From positions 1 to 64,000 of the forward strand of contig NZ_JBJNRJ010000022.1 of NCBI RefSeq assembly GCF_046233715.1: a DNA stretch of 64,000 bases, in the 5' to 3' direction. This document shows, one piece after another, positions 51,066 to 59,009 of this stretch. Under the pieces are notes generated by a model. It was given only the letters and a program-made list of their open reading frames with translations, had not been told where the DNA came from and made no database searches. A program made the translations under genes and the position numbers. Each line of letters starts with the position of its first letter. Position 1 is the stretch's first letter. Source of the stretch: Trujillonella humicola (GTDB lineage: Bacteria; Actinomycetota; Actinomycetes; Mycobacteriales; Geodermatophilaceae).

Positions 51066-52912
51066 CCGGCTCGCGCGCCGGGGTGCCGCGGGTCGCCGTC
51101 CTGCTGCCCGTGCACTCCTCCCCCTCCTCCCCGCACGCCGCCTTCCTGCCCCGGGCGCTGGGCTCGCTGCTGGGCCAGACGGTCGTGGACTGGGAGGCGG
51201 TGGTGGTCGACGACGGCTCGCCCGATACCGGCGCGGTCGCGGCGGCGCTGCCCGGCGACCCCCGGATCCGGCTCCTGCGGCACGGGGAGAACCGGGGGCT
51301 GGGGGCGGCGCTGAACACCGGGCTGGACGCGACGACCGCGCCGGTGGTCGCCTACCTGCCCGCCGACGACGTGTGGGCGCCCGGCCACCTCGGAGCCCTG
51401 CTCGGCTGCCTCGCCGACCCGGCCGTCGCGCGGGCCCGCTCGGGACTGGCCGAGCCGTCGGACACCGCCTACGACCAGCTGGTGCAGGTGGCGCACCGGC
51501 GCACCGGCGAGCGGTGGACCGAGCGGGCCGAGCTGGAGACCGACGACCTCGACCGGCTGCTGTGGCGCCGGCTCGACGCGGCGGGCGCGGTGGCGGACAC
51601 CGGCCGGGTCACCTGCGGGTGGACCCGGCACCCCGGTCAGCGGTCGCGGGCGATCCGGGCGGCGTACGACGGCGGGCTGAACGTCTTCCGGGCGCGGTAC
51701 GGGGTCGCGCAGCCGCTGCGCTTCGCCTCCACCGACGGGGCCGACGTCGACGAGGGAGCCCGCTACGCGCGCTTCCGTGGTCGCGTGTACCGGCCGGCGG
51801 TCGACGGCCTGCGGGTGCTGGTCGTGGGCGAGCTGGCGTTCAACCCCGAGCGGGTGCTGGCGCTCGCCGAGCGCGGGCACCGGCTCACCGGGCTGTGGAC
51901 GGCGACCGGTCTGGGCGACTCGACCGTCGGGCCGCTGCCGTTCGGGCACGTGGCCGACCTCGGCGCGGTGCACGACCTGGCCGCCGCCGGGTGGCGGGAG
52001 GCGGTGCGCGCGCTCGCCCCCGACGTCGTGTGGGCGCAGCTGAACTGGCGCGCGGTGCCGCTGGCGCACGCCGTCCGCGCGGCCTTCCCGGAGCTGCCCT
52101 TCGTGTGGCACTTCAAGGAGGCGCCGCAGCGCAGCGTCGTGCGCGGGGAGTGGCCGCTGCTGGCCGAGCTGGTGACCGGCGCCGACGCCTGCCTGTTCTG
52201 CAGCGAGGAGGAGCGGGACTGGTTCGCCCTCGCGCTCGCCGGCCGGGTCGACCGGGCACGGCTGGGGGTGCTGGACGGCGACCTGCCGCCGCGCGAGTGG
52301 CACGACGCCCCGCTCGCCCCGAAGCTCTCGGACGCCGACGGGCAGCCGCACGCCGTGCTCGCCGGCCGCCCCTCCGGCCTGGACCTCGACTGGGTCCTGG
52401 CGCTGGCGCGGCGCGGGGTGCACACCCACCTCTACGGGCAGGTGCGGGCGCCCGGACCGACCGGCGCGTGGACCGGCTGGTTGGACGAGGCGCTCGTCCG
52501 GGCGCCGGACCACGTGCACGTGCACCCGCCGATCGGCCCCGAGCGGTGGGTGGCGGAGCTGTCGCGGTACGACGCCGGCTGGCTGCACCGGTTCGACAGC
52601 GTCAACGGCGGTGACCTGCGGCTGGCCTCCTGGGACGACCTCAACTCCCCCGCGCGCCTGCCGGTCTGCCTGGCGGCGGGACTCCCGCTGCTGCAGCAGT
52701 CCAACCCCGGGTCGCTGGTGTCGGTGGAACGGGTGCTCCGCGCCGAGGGCACCGGTCTGCTCTACCGCGGCCCGGACGACGTCGCGGACCTGCTGGCCGA
52801 GGAGGTCCGCACCCGCGCCGGTGCCAGCGCCGCGCTGGCGGTACGGGAGCGGCACACCTTCGACGCGCACGCCGACCGGCTCGTCGAGCTGTTCCGCTCC
52901 GTCCTCCGCTGA
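51062..52912 (+). CDS. Bifunctional GT2-GT4 glycosyltransferase fusion
   Basis: A 616-residue two-domain protein. The first 240 or so residues are a GT-A family 2 transferase: VAVLLPVHSSPSSPHAAFLPRALGSLLGQTV, VVDDGSPDTGAV and YLPADDVWAPG, where PADDV is the DxD-type metal site. The second part (from about 250) resembles a GT4-like domain: LRVLVVGELAFNPERVLALAERGHRL, WAQLNWRAVPLAHAVR, WHFKEAPQRS, HLYGQVRAPGPTGAWTGWL. One polypeptide may carry out two successive sugar transfers. GTG 51062 overlaps the GT4 stop. Confidence 0.82.
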   Translation: MTGSRAGVPRVAVLLPVHSSPSSPHAAFLPRALGSLLGQTVVDWEAVVVDDGSPDTGAVAAALPGDPRIRLLRHGENRGLGAALNTGLDATTAPVVAYLPADDVWAPGHLGALLGCLADPAVARARSGLAEPSDTAYDQLVQVAHRRTGERWTERAELETDDLDRLLWRRLDAAGAVADTGRVTCGWTRHPGQRSRAIRAAYDGGLNVFRARYGVAQPLRFASTDGADVDEGARYARFRGRVYRPAVDGLRVLVVGELAFNPERVLALAERGHRLTGLWTATGLGDSTVGPLPFGHVADLGAVHDLAAAGWREAVRALAPDVVWAQLNWRAVPLAHAVRAAFPELPFVWHFKEAPQRSVVRGEWPLLAELVTGADACLFCSEEERDWFALALAGRVDRARLGVLDGDLPPREWHDAPLAPKLSDADGQPHAVLAGRPSGLDLDWVLALARRGVHTHLYGQVRAPGPTGAWTGWLDEALVRAPDHVHVHPPIGPERWVAELSRYDAGWLHRFDSVNGGDLRLASWDDLNSPARLPVCLAAGLPLLQQSNPGSLVSVERVLRAEGTGLLYRGPDDVADLLAEEVRTRAGASAALAVRERHTFDAHADRLVELFRSVLR

Positions 52913-52944
52913 CGCTCTCCTGAGCTCCTGGGACGACACGTCGA

Positions 52945-53049
52945 CATGGCGGCATGGCGGCATGGCGGCATGGCGGCACGGCGACGAGACGGCATCGCGA
53001 CGAGACGGCACGGCGACACGACGGCAGGGCGACATGGCGGCATGGCGAC
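52945..53049 (+). repeat. Degenerate CATGGCGG tandem repeat
   Basis: Four exact CATGGCGG octamers (52945-52976), then a decaying continuation with CGACGAGACGGCA-type units to about 53049. It lies between the GT fusion stop (52912) and the 13E12 gene (stop 53121), in no convincing gene. Simple-sequence slippage is the likely origin. Confidence 0.75.
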
Positions 53050-53120
53050 GAGTCCTCCTGTCGGGGAGATCGGGATGTCGGTCGACCGCGCCGGTCGGTG
53101 GCCGGGAGCCGGTCGGGCGA

Positions 53121-54707
53121 TCAGTACGGCGGCGGGTCGCTGCCGTGGTCCAGGGGCGGGCTGTCCGGGCCGATCCGTGAGCGCCTGATCAGCTCGCGGA
53201 TGCCTGGTGCCCGCGGTCGCGGTCCGGGCTCCGGTCCGCCCGCTGCAGCTCCGCCGGTGTCGGGGTCGTCCGGTGGGTCCGGTGGGTCCGGTGGGCGCAG
53301 TCCGGGAGGGCGGGTGCTGCGGGTGATCCCCGACGGGGTGGTCACCGTGAGCGTGCCGTCGTCGGCCAGGGCGAACTGCCAGCCCTGGGCGAAGGTCTTG
53401 AGCCGGTGGTGGCTGCGGCAGAGGCAGCAGAGGTTGGCGCAGTCGGTCTCGCCGCCGCAGGCGTGCGGCACGACGTGGTCGGCGTCGGCCCAGCCGACCC
53501 GCTGCCCGCAGGTGGGGAAGCGGCAGGTGCGGTCGCGGGTGTGCACGAACCGCTGCTGCGGCCGGCTCGGGGTGTAGCCGTCGACCCGCTCGGGCCGGCC
53601 CAGCACCGCGCACGAGCAGTCCTGGTCCCGGTGGTCGGGGCAGCCGCGGCGGGCGAAGGCACGCAGCTGGTCCAGCGTGCAGGTGGCCAGCAATGCACCG
53701 TCGTCGTCGGTCAGTCCGAGGGTGACCGACCCACCGGCCGGCGCACGCAGCCCGAGCGCGTCCAGGCGGTGCAGCAGCTGCCGCAGGTGGGCGCCGGTGA
53801 CCACGAGTCCCGACACCTCCCCGGCCTGGTCCGAGGCGCCCTCGAGCGCCGACAGGGAGGCGGTGATCTGCAGGTTCGCGGTCACCGGCGGCAGGTCCGG
53901 GTGCCAGAACCGCAGCACCGTCGCCAGCCACATGCGGGTACGCAGCTGCCCGATCGGCCGCGGGTCGCCGTCGGCCCTGGCCAGGCGGGCCAGCTGGTCG
54001 ATCACGCTGTACGCCGCGGCGGCCTCGTCGGCGGGCAGGTCGACGGCGACAGTGGCCATCCCCTCCCGGGTGGACGGGTAGATCCGCACGTCGGCGGCCT
54101 TCTCCGCCTCCTGCCTCGCCTTCTCCGCCTGCTTGGGTGCGTACTCCAGCAGCAGGCCCGCGGCCCGCTCGCGCAGCCGGCGCAGCGACAGGTCCGCCGC
54201 CTCGGGCAGCAGCGCGGCCTCCACCCGGCGGGACACACCGGGGTCGGCGTGCTCGAGCACCTCGGCCAGCAGCTTGGCCCGCGGCTCGTCCAGCTCTCCG
54301 GCGGCCAGCGCGGCGAAGGTCCCCGGCAGGTTCGTCCGCCACGTCCAGGCCCGGATGGCCAGGTTCGCCGCCGTCCCCCGCCCGCAGTTGAGCACCAGCC
54401 CCAGCTCGGCGGGGAAGAACTCCGAGATCCCCGGCAGCGCCCGCTCCGCCGACCAGCCGGCCCGGGACCCGCGAGCGCCGGCCGGCGGGTCCTCGCCGTC
54501 GGGTGACTCGTCGGCCAGCCCGCACACCAGCTCGGCCTCGTAGGCAGCCAGCCGCGCCCGCTCGGCCACCAGCCGCTCCAATGCCAGCGCCTTCTCCGAC
54601 CGCGTCAGCAGCTCGACCGGCAGCCGCGACACCGACCCGGGAACGTCGAGCAGGCACTCGACCAGCGCACGCTCCACGCGCGACTGCGACTCGACCGCCG
54701 GCGACAT
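53121..54707 (-). CDS. 13E12-type DUF222/HNH endonuclease protein (second copy)
   Basis: A 528-residue 13E12 family protein: DUF222 (residues about 30-340) and HNH domain with VHTRDRTCRFPTCGQRVGWADADHVVPHACGGETDCANLCCLCRSHHRLKTF, all zinc Cys pairs and catalytic His kept. It is a diverged relative of the copy at 20761, not a recent duplicate. ATG 54707 (MSPAVESQSRVERALVE) is used; an open frame continues 20 codons upstream, but the SOS-like palindrome CGAACATACGTTTG sits 4-18 nt upstream of this ATG, inside that extension. DNA-damage induction is probable. Confidence 0.85.
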   Translation of the reverse strand: MSPAVESQSRVERALVECLLDVPGSVSRLPVELLTRSEKALALERLVAERARLAAYEAELVCGLADESPDGEDPPAGARGSRAGWSAERALPGISEFFPAELGLVLNCGRGTAANLAIRAWTWRTNLPGTFAALAAGELDEPRAKLLAEVLEHADPGVSRRVEAALLPEAADLSLRRLRERAAGLLLEYAPKQAEKARQEAEKAADVRIYPSTREGMATVAVDLPADEAAAAYSVIDQLARLARADGDPRPIGQLRTRMWLATVLRFWHPDLPPVTANLQITASLSALEGASDQAGEVSGLVVTGAHLRQLLHRLDALGLRAPAGGSVTLGLTDDDGALLATCTLDQLRAFARRGCPDHRDQDCSCAVLGRPERVDGYTPSRPQQRFVHTRDRTCRFPTCGQRVGWADADHVVPHACGGETDCANLCCLCRSHHRLKTFAQGWQFALADDGTLTVTTPSGITRSTRPPGLRPPDPPDPPDDPDTGGAAAGGPEPGPRPRAPGIRELIRRSRIGPDSPPLDHGSDPPPY

Positions 54708-54710
54708 GAT

Positions 54711-54726
54711 CCGAACATACGTTTGA
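54711..54726 (-). promoter_or_regulatory. SOS (LexA)-box-like palindrome upstream of HNH gene
   Basis: CCGAACATACGTTTGA matches the actinobacterial LexA box TCGAAC-N4-GTTCGA at 14 of the 16 positions if the N4 is ignored, with GAAC..GTT(T) as the half-sites. It is 4 nt upstream of the 13E12 HNH start. Several 13E12 genes in mycobacteria are LexA-regulated, which makes the match meaningful. Confidence 0.6.
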
Positions 54727-54778
54727 GGTACGACATTTCTCGCAAGACGGCACCGCTGCGCGGCCACCGGTCCACAGT

Positions 54779-54838
54779 GCGGGCGTCCCCCGGACGTTGC
54801 CGGTCATGCAGCACCGGCAACGTCGGGGGTACGCCCGC
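54779..54838 (-). terminator. Long imperfect hairpin downstream of the monooxygenase gene
   Basis: The 26-nt arms at 54779-54804 and 54813-54838 are almost perfect reverse complements, with a single-base offset in the C/G run, and an 8-nt loop (CATGCAGC). It lies 75 nt beyond the stop of the leftward flavin monooxygenase (54913) and 72 nt before the next leftward start (54707), so it is probably that gene's terminator. Confidence 0.55.
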
Positions 54839-54912
54839 AAGGTGCGCGGGCAAGGGCGCGACCCTGGCCGGCGGGGGCGGGGGTGGCCAGGCCCCCGCCC
54901 CCGGCGGAGCTC

Positions 54913-56736
54913 TCAGGAGGTGTGGTGGACCTCCTGCAGGGCGTGCACCGGTGTCGGTATCCCCTCGTAGCGGGCCTTGAGCTGCAGCGCGAGGTAGAGC
55001 GAGTAGTGCCGCGACTGGTGCAGGTTGCCGCCGTGGAACCACAGCCCCTCCTGCTGGGTGGGCTTCCACATGTTCCGCTGCTCGCCCTCCCACGGACCCG
55101 GGTCTTTCGTGGTGTCCGAGCCCAGCCCCCACACCTTGCCGACCCGGTCGGCGACCTCGGGCGAGATGAGGTCCGCCGCCCAGCCGTTCATCGACCCGTA
55201 CCCGGTGGCGTAGACGACGAGGTCGGCCGGCAGCTCGGTCCCGTCGTCGAGCACGACGGCGTCCTCGGTCAGGCGGGTGACCTGCCCGTGGACCAGCTTC
55301 ACGTCGCCGTTTGCCACCAGGTCCGCGGCGCCCACGTCGATGTAGTAGCCGGAGCCGCGGCGCAGGTACTTCATGAACAGCCCGGACCCGTCGTCGCCCC
55401 AGTCGAGCCAGAACCCGGCCCGCTCGAGCCGGTCGTAGAAGTCGGCGTCGCGCTCGCGCATCTGCTCGTACAGCGGGATCTGGAACTCGTGCATGATCCG
55501 GTACGGCAGCGAGGCGAAAGTCAGGTCGGCCTTCTCCGTGGTCATGCCGGCGGCGACGGCCTCCTCCGAGTACAGCGCGCCCAGGCCGATGTCCATGAGC
55601 GTGTCGCTGCGGACGATGTGCGTCGACGAGCGCTGCACCATCGTCACGTCCACGCCGTGCTCCCACAGCGCGCCGCAGATGTCGAACGCGGAGTTGTTGC
55701 TGCCGACGACGACCACCCGCTTGCCGGCGTAGGCGTCCGGGCCGGGGTGCTGCGACGAGTGCTGCTGGTCGCCGCGGAACACGTCCTGCCCCGGGATCTC
55801 GGGCACGTTCGGCTTGCCGGACATCCCGGTCGCCAGGACGACGTGCCGGGGCCGCAGCGTCAGCGGCTTCCCCTCCCGCTCGACCTCGACCGTCCACTCC
55901 CCCGCCTCCGGCGAGTACGTCGCCGAGCGCGCCACGGTGCTCGGCCAGTACGGGATCTCCATCACCCGCGTGTACGACTCGAGCCAGTCGCCGATCTTGT
56001 CCTTGGGCGCGAACACCGGCCAGTTCTCCGGGAACGGCACGTAGGGCAGGTGGTCGTACCAGACCGGGTCGTGCAGGCACAGCGACTTGTACCGGCCGCG
56101 CCACTGGTCGCCGGGCCGCGGGTGCTTGTCGACCACCAGCGAGGGGACGCCGAGCTGCCGCAGCCGCGCGCCGAGCGCGATGCCGCCCTGCCCGCCGCCG
56201 ATCACCAGGACGTAGGGCTGCGTGGCGACCCCGAGCTCGGCCTCCTCCTGCTGCCGCCGCTCCAGCCAGGTCAGCCGGTCGCGGTGGACCCCGTGCTCGG
56301 CGCCGAGCGGACGGCGGGGCCCGCGCGGCTCCTCGTGCCCCTTCAGCTCGTACAGGGTGGTCAGGAAGGTCCAGGCGCGCGGCTCGCCGTCCTCCTCGAC
56401 CAGCCGCACCAGGCCCTTGCCGCGGCCGACCGCCGTCTCGAAGGTGAACCAGGCGGTGGTGACGCCGCCGGCCTCGTCCGGTGGCTCGCTGACCGCGAAG
56501 CCCGTCGGGTCGGTGCGGTCCAGCGTGGCGGTCAGCAGCTCGCGGACCCCGTCGCGGTCCTCGACGGTGGTGATGTTCCAGGAGAAGGCGATCAGGTCGC
56601 GCCAGAAGCTGGTGGTCGCGAACATCCCGGTGGCCCGCTCGACGTCGCGGGCGCGCAGGGCGTCGGCGAACGCGGCGAGCCACGACTCGGCGCGCTGGGC
56701 GGCCGTGGCGGGGGGCGCGTCCAGTGTCTGCGTCAT
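54913..56736 (-). CDS. Flavin-containing monooxygenase with N-terminal NTF2-like domain
   Basis: A 607-residue NAD(P)/FAD oxidoreductase. Residues about 15-140 form an NTF2/SnoaL-like domain (WLAAFADALRARDVERATGMF, SFWRDLIAFSWNITTVE). FAD binding: VLVIGGGQGGIALGARLRQLG at about 175; substrate/FMO-type sequence GDQWRGRYKSLCLHDPVWYDHLPYVPFPENWPV; NADPH binding VVVGSNNSAFDICGALWEHG. It likely oxygenates an N-, S- or ketone-containing substrate (Baeyer-Villiger or N-oxygenation). ATG 56736 has GGAG upstream. It is divergent from a GAF regulator. Confidence 0.85.
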   Translation of the reverse strand: MTQTLDAPPATAAQRAESWLAAFADALRARDVERATGMFATTSFWRDLIAFSWNITTVEDRDGVRELLTATLDRTDPTGFAVSEPPDEAGGVTTAWFTFETAVGRGKGLVRLVEEDGEPRAWTFLTTLYELKGHEEPRGPRRPLGAEHGVHRDRLTWLERRQQEEAELGVATQPYVLVIGGGQGGIALGARLRQLGVPSLVVDKHPRPGDQWRGRYKSLCLHDPVWYDHLPYVPFPENWPVFAPKDKIGDWLESYTRVMEIPYWPSTVARSATYSPEAGEWTVEVEREGKPLTLRPRHVVLATGMSGKPNVPEIPGQDVFRGDQQHSSQHPGPDAYAGKRVVVVGSNNSAFDICGALWEHGVDVTMVQRSSTHIVRSDTLMDIGLGALYSEEAVAAGMTTEKADLTFASLPYRIMHEFQIPLYEQMRERDADFYDRLERAGFWLDWGDDGSGLFMKYLRRGSGYYIDVGAADLVANGDVKLVHGQVTRLTEDAVVLDDGTELPADLVVYATGYGSMNGWAADLISPEVADRVGKVWGLGSDTTKDPGPWEGEQRNMWKPTQQEGLWFHGGNLHQSRHYSLYLALQLKARYEGIPTPVHALQEVHHTS

Positions 56737-56752
56737 GGCATCTCCTCACTAG

Positions 56753-56772
56753 GGTGTGACCGGCAGCACACC
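56753..56772 (+). promoter_or_regulatory. Inverted repeat between monooxygenase and GAF-regulator genes
   Basis: GGTGTG (56753-56758) and CACACC (56767-56772) form a 6-bp inverted repeat with an 8-nt spacer in the divergent gap, 17 nt upstream of the monooxygenase ATG. A dimeric regulator binding here, most simply the GAF protein, could control both genes. Location only; not proven. Confidence 0.4.
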
Positions 56773-56824
56773 GCCCGCGGAGCGGCGCCGGGAGGGTTGC
56801 ACCCGATTGCAGGAGGGGACGCCG

Positions 56825-58015
56825 GTGGGCGACTTCGGGGCGATCAGGCCCGGCACCGATCTGTCCACGCACGCCCGTGCGCTGCGGCGGGTGCACGACG
56901 CCGTGCTCGCTGGCGGCCGCCCCCCGATGCGGCCCCGGGCCGTGGTGGCACGCTCCTGGCAGCGCGTGCTGGGCGCCGGCCTGGACCCCGGCCGGGCCAA
57001 CGCCCGCGACCCGCTCCCCGCGGCGGAGTGGGAGCGCCGCCGCCGCGAGTCCCCGCTCGACGCCGTCATCGGTGAGCTGCGGCAGGTGCTCGGCAGCGTC
57101 GCCGACGCCTCGCGCTTCCTGCTCGTTGTCACCGACGCCGACGGCGTGATCCTCTGGCGGGAGGGCGCGGCCGGCGTGCGGCGGCGGGCCGACGACCTCG
57201 GCTTCAGCGAGGGTGCGCTGTGGACCGAGTCCGCCGTCGGCACCAACGCGATCGGGACGGCGCTCGCGGAGGGCGCCCCCGTGCAGCTGTTCAGCGCCGA
57301 GCACTTCGAGCAGGCCCAGCACGCCTGGTACTGCACCGCCTTCCCGGTGCACGACCCGCGCACCGGCGACCTGCTCGGCGTGGTCGACGTCAGCGGGCCG
57401 GCGCTCACCCTGCACCCCGCGCTCACGGCGCTGGTGGAGACGGCGGTGCGGCTGGCCGAGGCCCAGCTGTGGCGGCACCACGAGCTGCGGCTGGAACGGC
57501 TGCGGCGCTCGGCGGAGACCGTGCTGGCCACCGTGCGCGGTCCGCTGCTGCTGGTCGACGAGCACGGCTGGGTGGCCTCCCACGTGGGCGTCGCCGTCCG
57601 CGAGCGGGTGGAGGTGCCGCGGGCGGGGCACGCCCTCGCCGTCCCCGGGCTGGGCCTGTGCACGCCGGAGCGGCTCGGCGAGGGCTGGCTGGTCCGGCCG
57701 CGCGGGGCCGGGCGGCCGATCGAGGCGACGCTCGTCCGGGGCGACCGGCCGGTGCTCGAGGTCCGCGCCGACGGCGAGCCCTGGCGGGCGGCGCTCTCGC
57801 CGCGGCACGCCGAACTGCTCGCCCTGCTGGCCGCCGCGGGGCCGTCCGGGTTGTCGGCGGGACGCCTGTCGGCCCTGCTGTTCGGCGATGCCGGGCACGT
57901 GGTGACCGTGCGTGCCGAGGTGTCGCGATTGCGGCGGGTCGTCGGTGCGCTCGTGGCCACCACCCCCTACCGGCTGGCCGACGGCGTCCGCCTGGAGGTC
58001 CGCCCGGCCGGCTGA
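56825..58015 (+). CDS. GAF-domain transcriptional regulator (AcoR-like N-terminus)
   Basis: A 396-residue regulator. The first half resembles the N-terminus of sigma-54 activators of the AcoR/NorR-like group: RPRAVVARSWQRVLGAGLDP, SRFLLVVTDADGVILWREG and the GAF core FSEGALWTESAVGTNAIGTALAEGAPVQL, YCTAFPVHDPRTGDLLGVVDVSG. There is no AAA+ domain; the C-terminus has a winged-helix-like segment (LSAGRLSALLFGDAGHVVTVRAEVSRLRRVVG). GTG 56825 has GGAGGGG 6 nt upstream. It probably controls the divergent monooxygenase. Confidence 0.8.
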   Translation: MGDFGAIRPGTDLSTHARALRRVHDAVLAGGRPPMRPRAVVARSWQRVLGAGLDPGRANARDPLPAAEWERRRRESPLDAVIGELRQVLGSVADASRFLLVVTDADGVILWREGAAGVRRRADDLGFSEGALWTESAVGTNAIGTALAEGAPVQLFSAEHFEQAQHAWYCTAFPVHDPRTGDLLGVVDVSGPALTLHPALTALVETAVRLAEAQLWRHHELRLERLRRSAETVLATVRGPLLLVDEHGWVASHVGVAVRERVEVPRAGHALAVPGLGLCTPERLGEGWLVRPRGAGRPIEATLVRGDRPVLEVRADGEPWRAALSPRHAELLALLAAAGPSGLSAGRLSALLFGDAGHVVTVRAEVSRLRRVVGALVATTPYRLADGVRLEVRPAG

Positions 58016-58027
58016 TCCACCGCGCGG

Positions 58028-58452
58028 TCAGCGGGGCGTGTCGGAGTCCTCGGAGCCGGACCGGCCGCCGGACCGGTGCCGCATCCTGGCCACGACCCGC
58101 TCGGGCAGGTGCGCGTGCGGCAGGTGCACGTGCGGCAGGTGCAGGTGCGGCAGCCCGAGGTGCGGCACGCCGACCCGCCGTGCGCGGCCGCGGGGCCGCG
58201 CGGCCCGGCGCCCCCGCACACGCAGCGAGGGCGACGCCCGCCCGAGCCGGCCCCGTCCCGCGCCGGGGCCGACCGCCACGCCGACACCAGGGTCTCGGCC
58301 TGCCGGCGGCGGACCGCGGCCTCGCGCCGGGCCGCCCGTTCCCGGGCGGCCCGGGCACGGCGCTCCGAGCGCGCGGTGTTGCCCCGTGCCAGCCAGACGA
58401 CGACGGCGGTGGCCGCGGCGAAGCCGACGACCGAGACGACTCCCCACTCCAT
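58028..58452 (-). CDS. Hypothetical membrane-anchored protein with His-rich repeats, apparent frameshift
   Basis: ATG 58452 with AGAGGAGGGG starts MEWGVVSVVGFAAATAVVVWLARGN, one membrane helix, then an Arg/Ala-rich charged region to about 58250. From there the codon bias (G/C in nearly every third position) shifts to another frame that ends RSGSEDSDTPR at 58028. That C-terminal frame has four 5-residue repeats such as HLHLP, HVHLP and HAHLP, encoded by four 15-bp units at 58105-58164. Unshifted, the frame would become Cys-rich and overlap the GAF gene to 57967. I favour a single-base error near 58230-58290. No family recognised; its closeness to the arsenic operon suggests metal binding only as a guess. 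Confidence 0.45.
58105..58164 (+). repeat. Four tandem 15-bp units
   Basis: GCAGGTGCGCGTGCG, GCAGGTGCACGTGCG, GCAGGTGCAGGTGCG and GCAGCCCGAGGTGCG follow without gaps. On the minus strand they code for the (H-x-H-L-P)n tail. The first three differ by one base each, so the array is fairly young. Confidence 0.85.
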
Positions 58453-58602
58453 GACGGCCCCTCCTCTGAGGCCGTCGCGCCGCACCGACCCCGGGCGCGC
58501 GACGATGGCGTCAGGGTCCCGCGCGTGGGTCGGCACCGCCAGGCAACCGGTCGCGCCGGGGCCGCGACGCGCCGTGGGACACGCCGACCCCGATGGCCGG
58601 AC

Positions 58603-58618
58603 ATCGATGCTCGTCGAT
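58603..58618 (+). promoter_or_regulatory. Candidate ArsR operator upstream of arsR-acr3-arsC
   Basis: ATCGA (58603-58607) and TCGAT (58614-58618) are perfect inverted repeats with a 6-nt spacer, 14 nt upstream of the arsR ATG (58632). A third TCGAT-like copy (CGTCGATG) lies at the start codon. The sites differ from the GACGTATGTC type at cadI, so the two ArsR proteins probably bind different DNA. Confidence 0.55.
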
Positions 58619-58631
58619 ACGATGCGCGTCG

Positions 58632-59009
58632 ATGGACACCGACGAGCCGGCCGACGCCTGCTGCACCCCTGCCGACGGCACCGCCATGAGCGCCGACCGC
58701 GCCGCCGAGGTGGCCGCGCTGCTCAAGGCCCTGGCCGACCCCGTGCGCCTGCGGCTGGTCAGCCTCATCGCCTCGACCGGCAGCGGCGAGGCGTGCGTGT
58801 GCGACCTCAACGCCGCCTTCGCGCTCACCCAGGCCACGGTCAGCCACCACCTCAAGGTGCTGCATACCGCCGGCGTGCTCGACCGCGACAAGCGCGGGGT
58901 GTGGGCCTACTACCGGGTGCGGCCCGAGGCGCTGGCCGCCGTCGCCGACGTCTTCAGCTCGCCGAGCCTGGCCGGAACGGCCCCGGCCCTCGCGGGGACG
59001 ACGGCGTGA
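58632..59009 (+). CDS. arsR: ArsR family arsenic-responsive repressor
   Basis: A 125-residue winged-helix repressor. KALADPVRLRLVSLIASTGSGEACVCDLNAAFALTQATVSHHLKVLHTAGVL is the core; Cys55/Cys57 in CVCDL are the arsenite site, with Cys10/Cys11 near the N-terminus as extra ligands. It is the first gene of arsR-acr3-arsC and should shut the operon off without arsenite. ATG 58632 follows the palindrome at 58603-58618. Its stop overlaps acr3 GTG (GTGA). Confidence 0.9.
   Translation: MDTDEPADACCTPADGTAMSADRAAEVAALLKALADPVRLRLVSLIASTGSGEACVCDLNAAFALTQATVSHHLKVLHTAGVLDRDKRGVWAYYRVRPEALAAVADVFSSPSLAGTAPALAGTTA

Noticed and set aside
52945..53049. CRISPR array in the repeat region after the glycosyltransferase genes
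   Set aside because: The units are 8-nt and contiguous, with no 20-40 nt spacers and no cas genes in the window.
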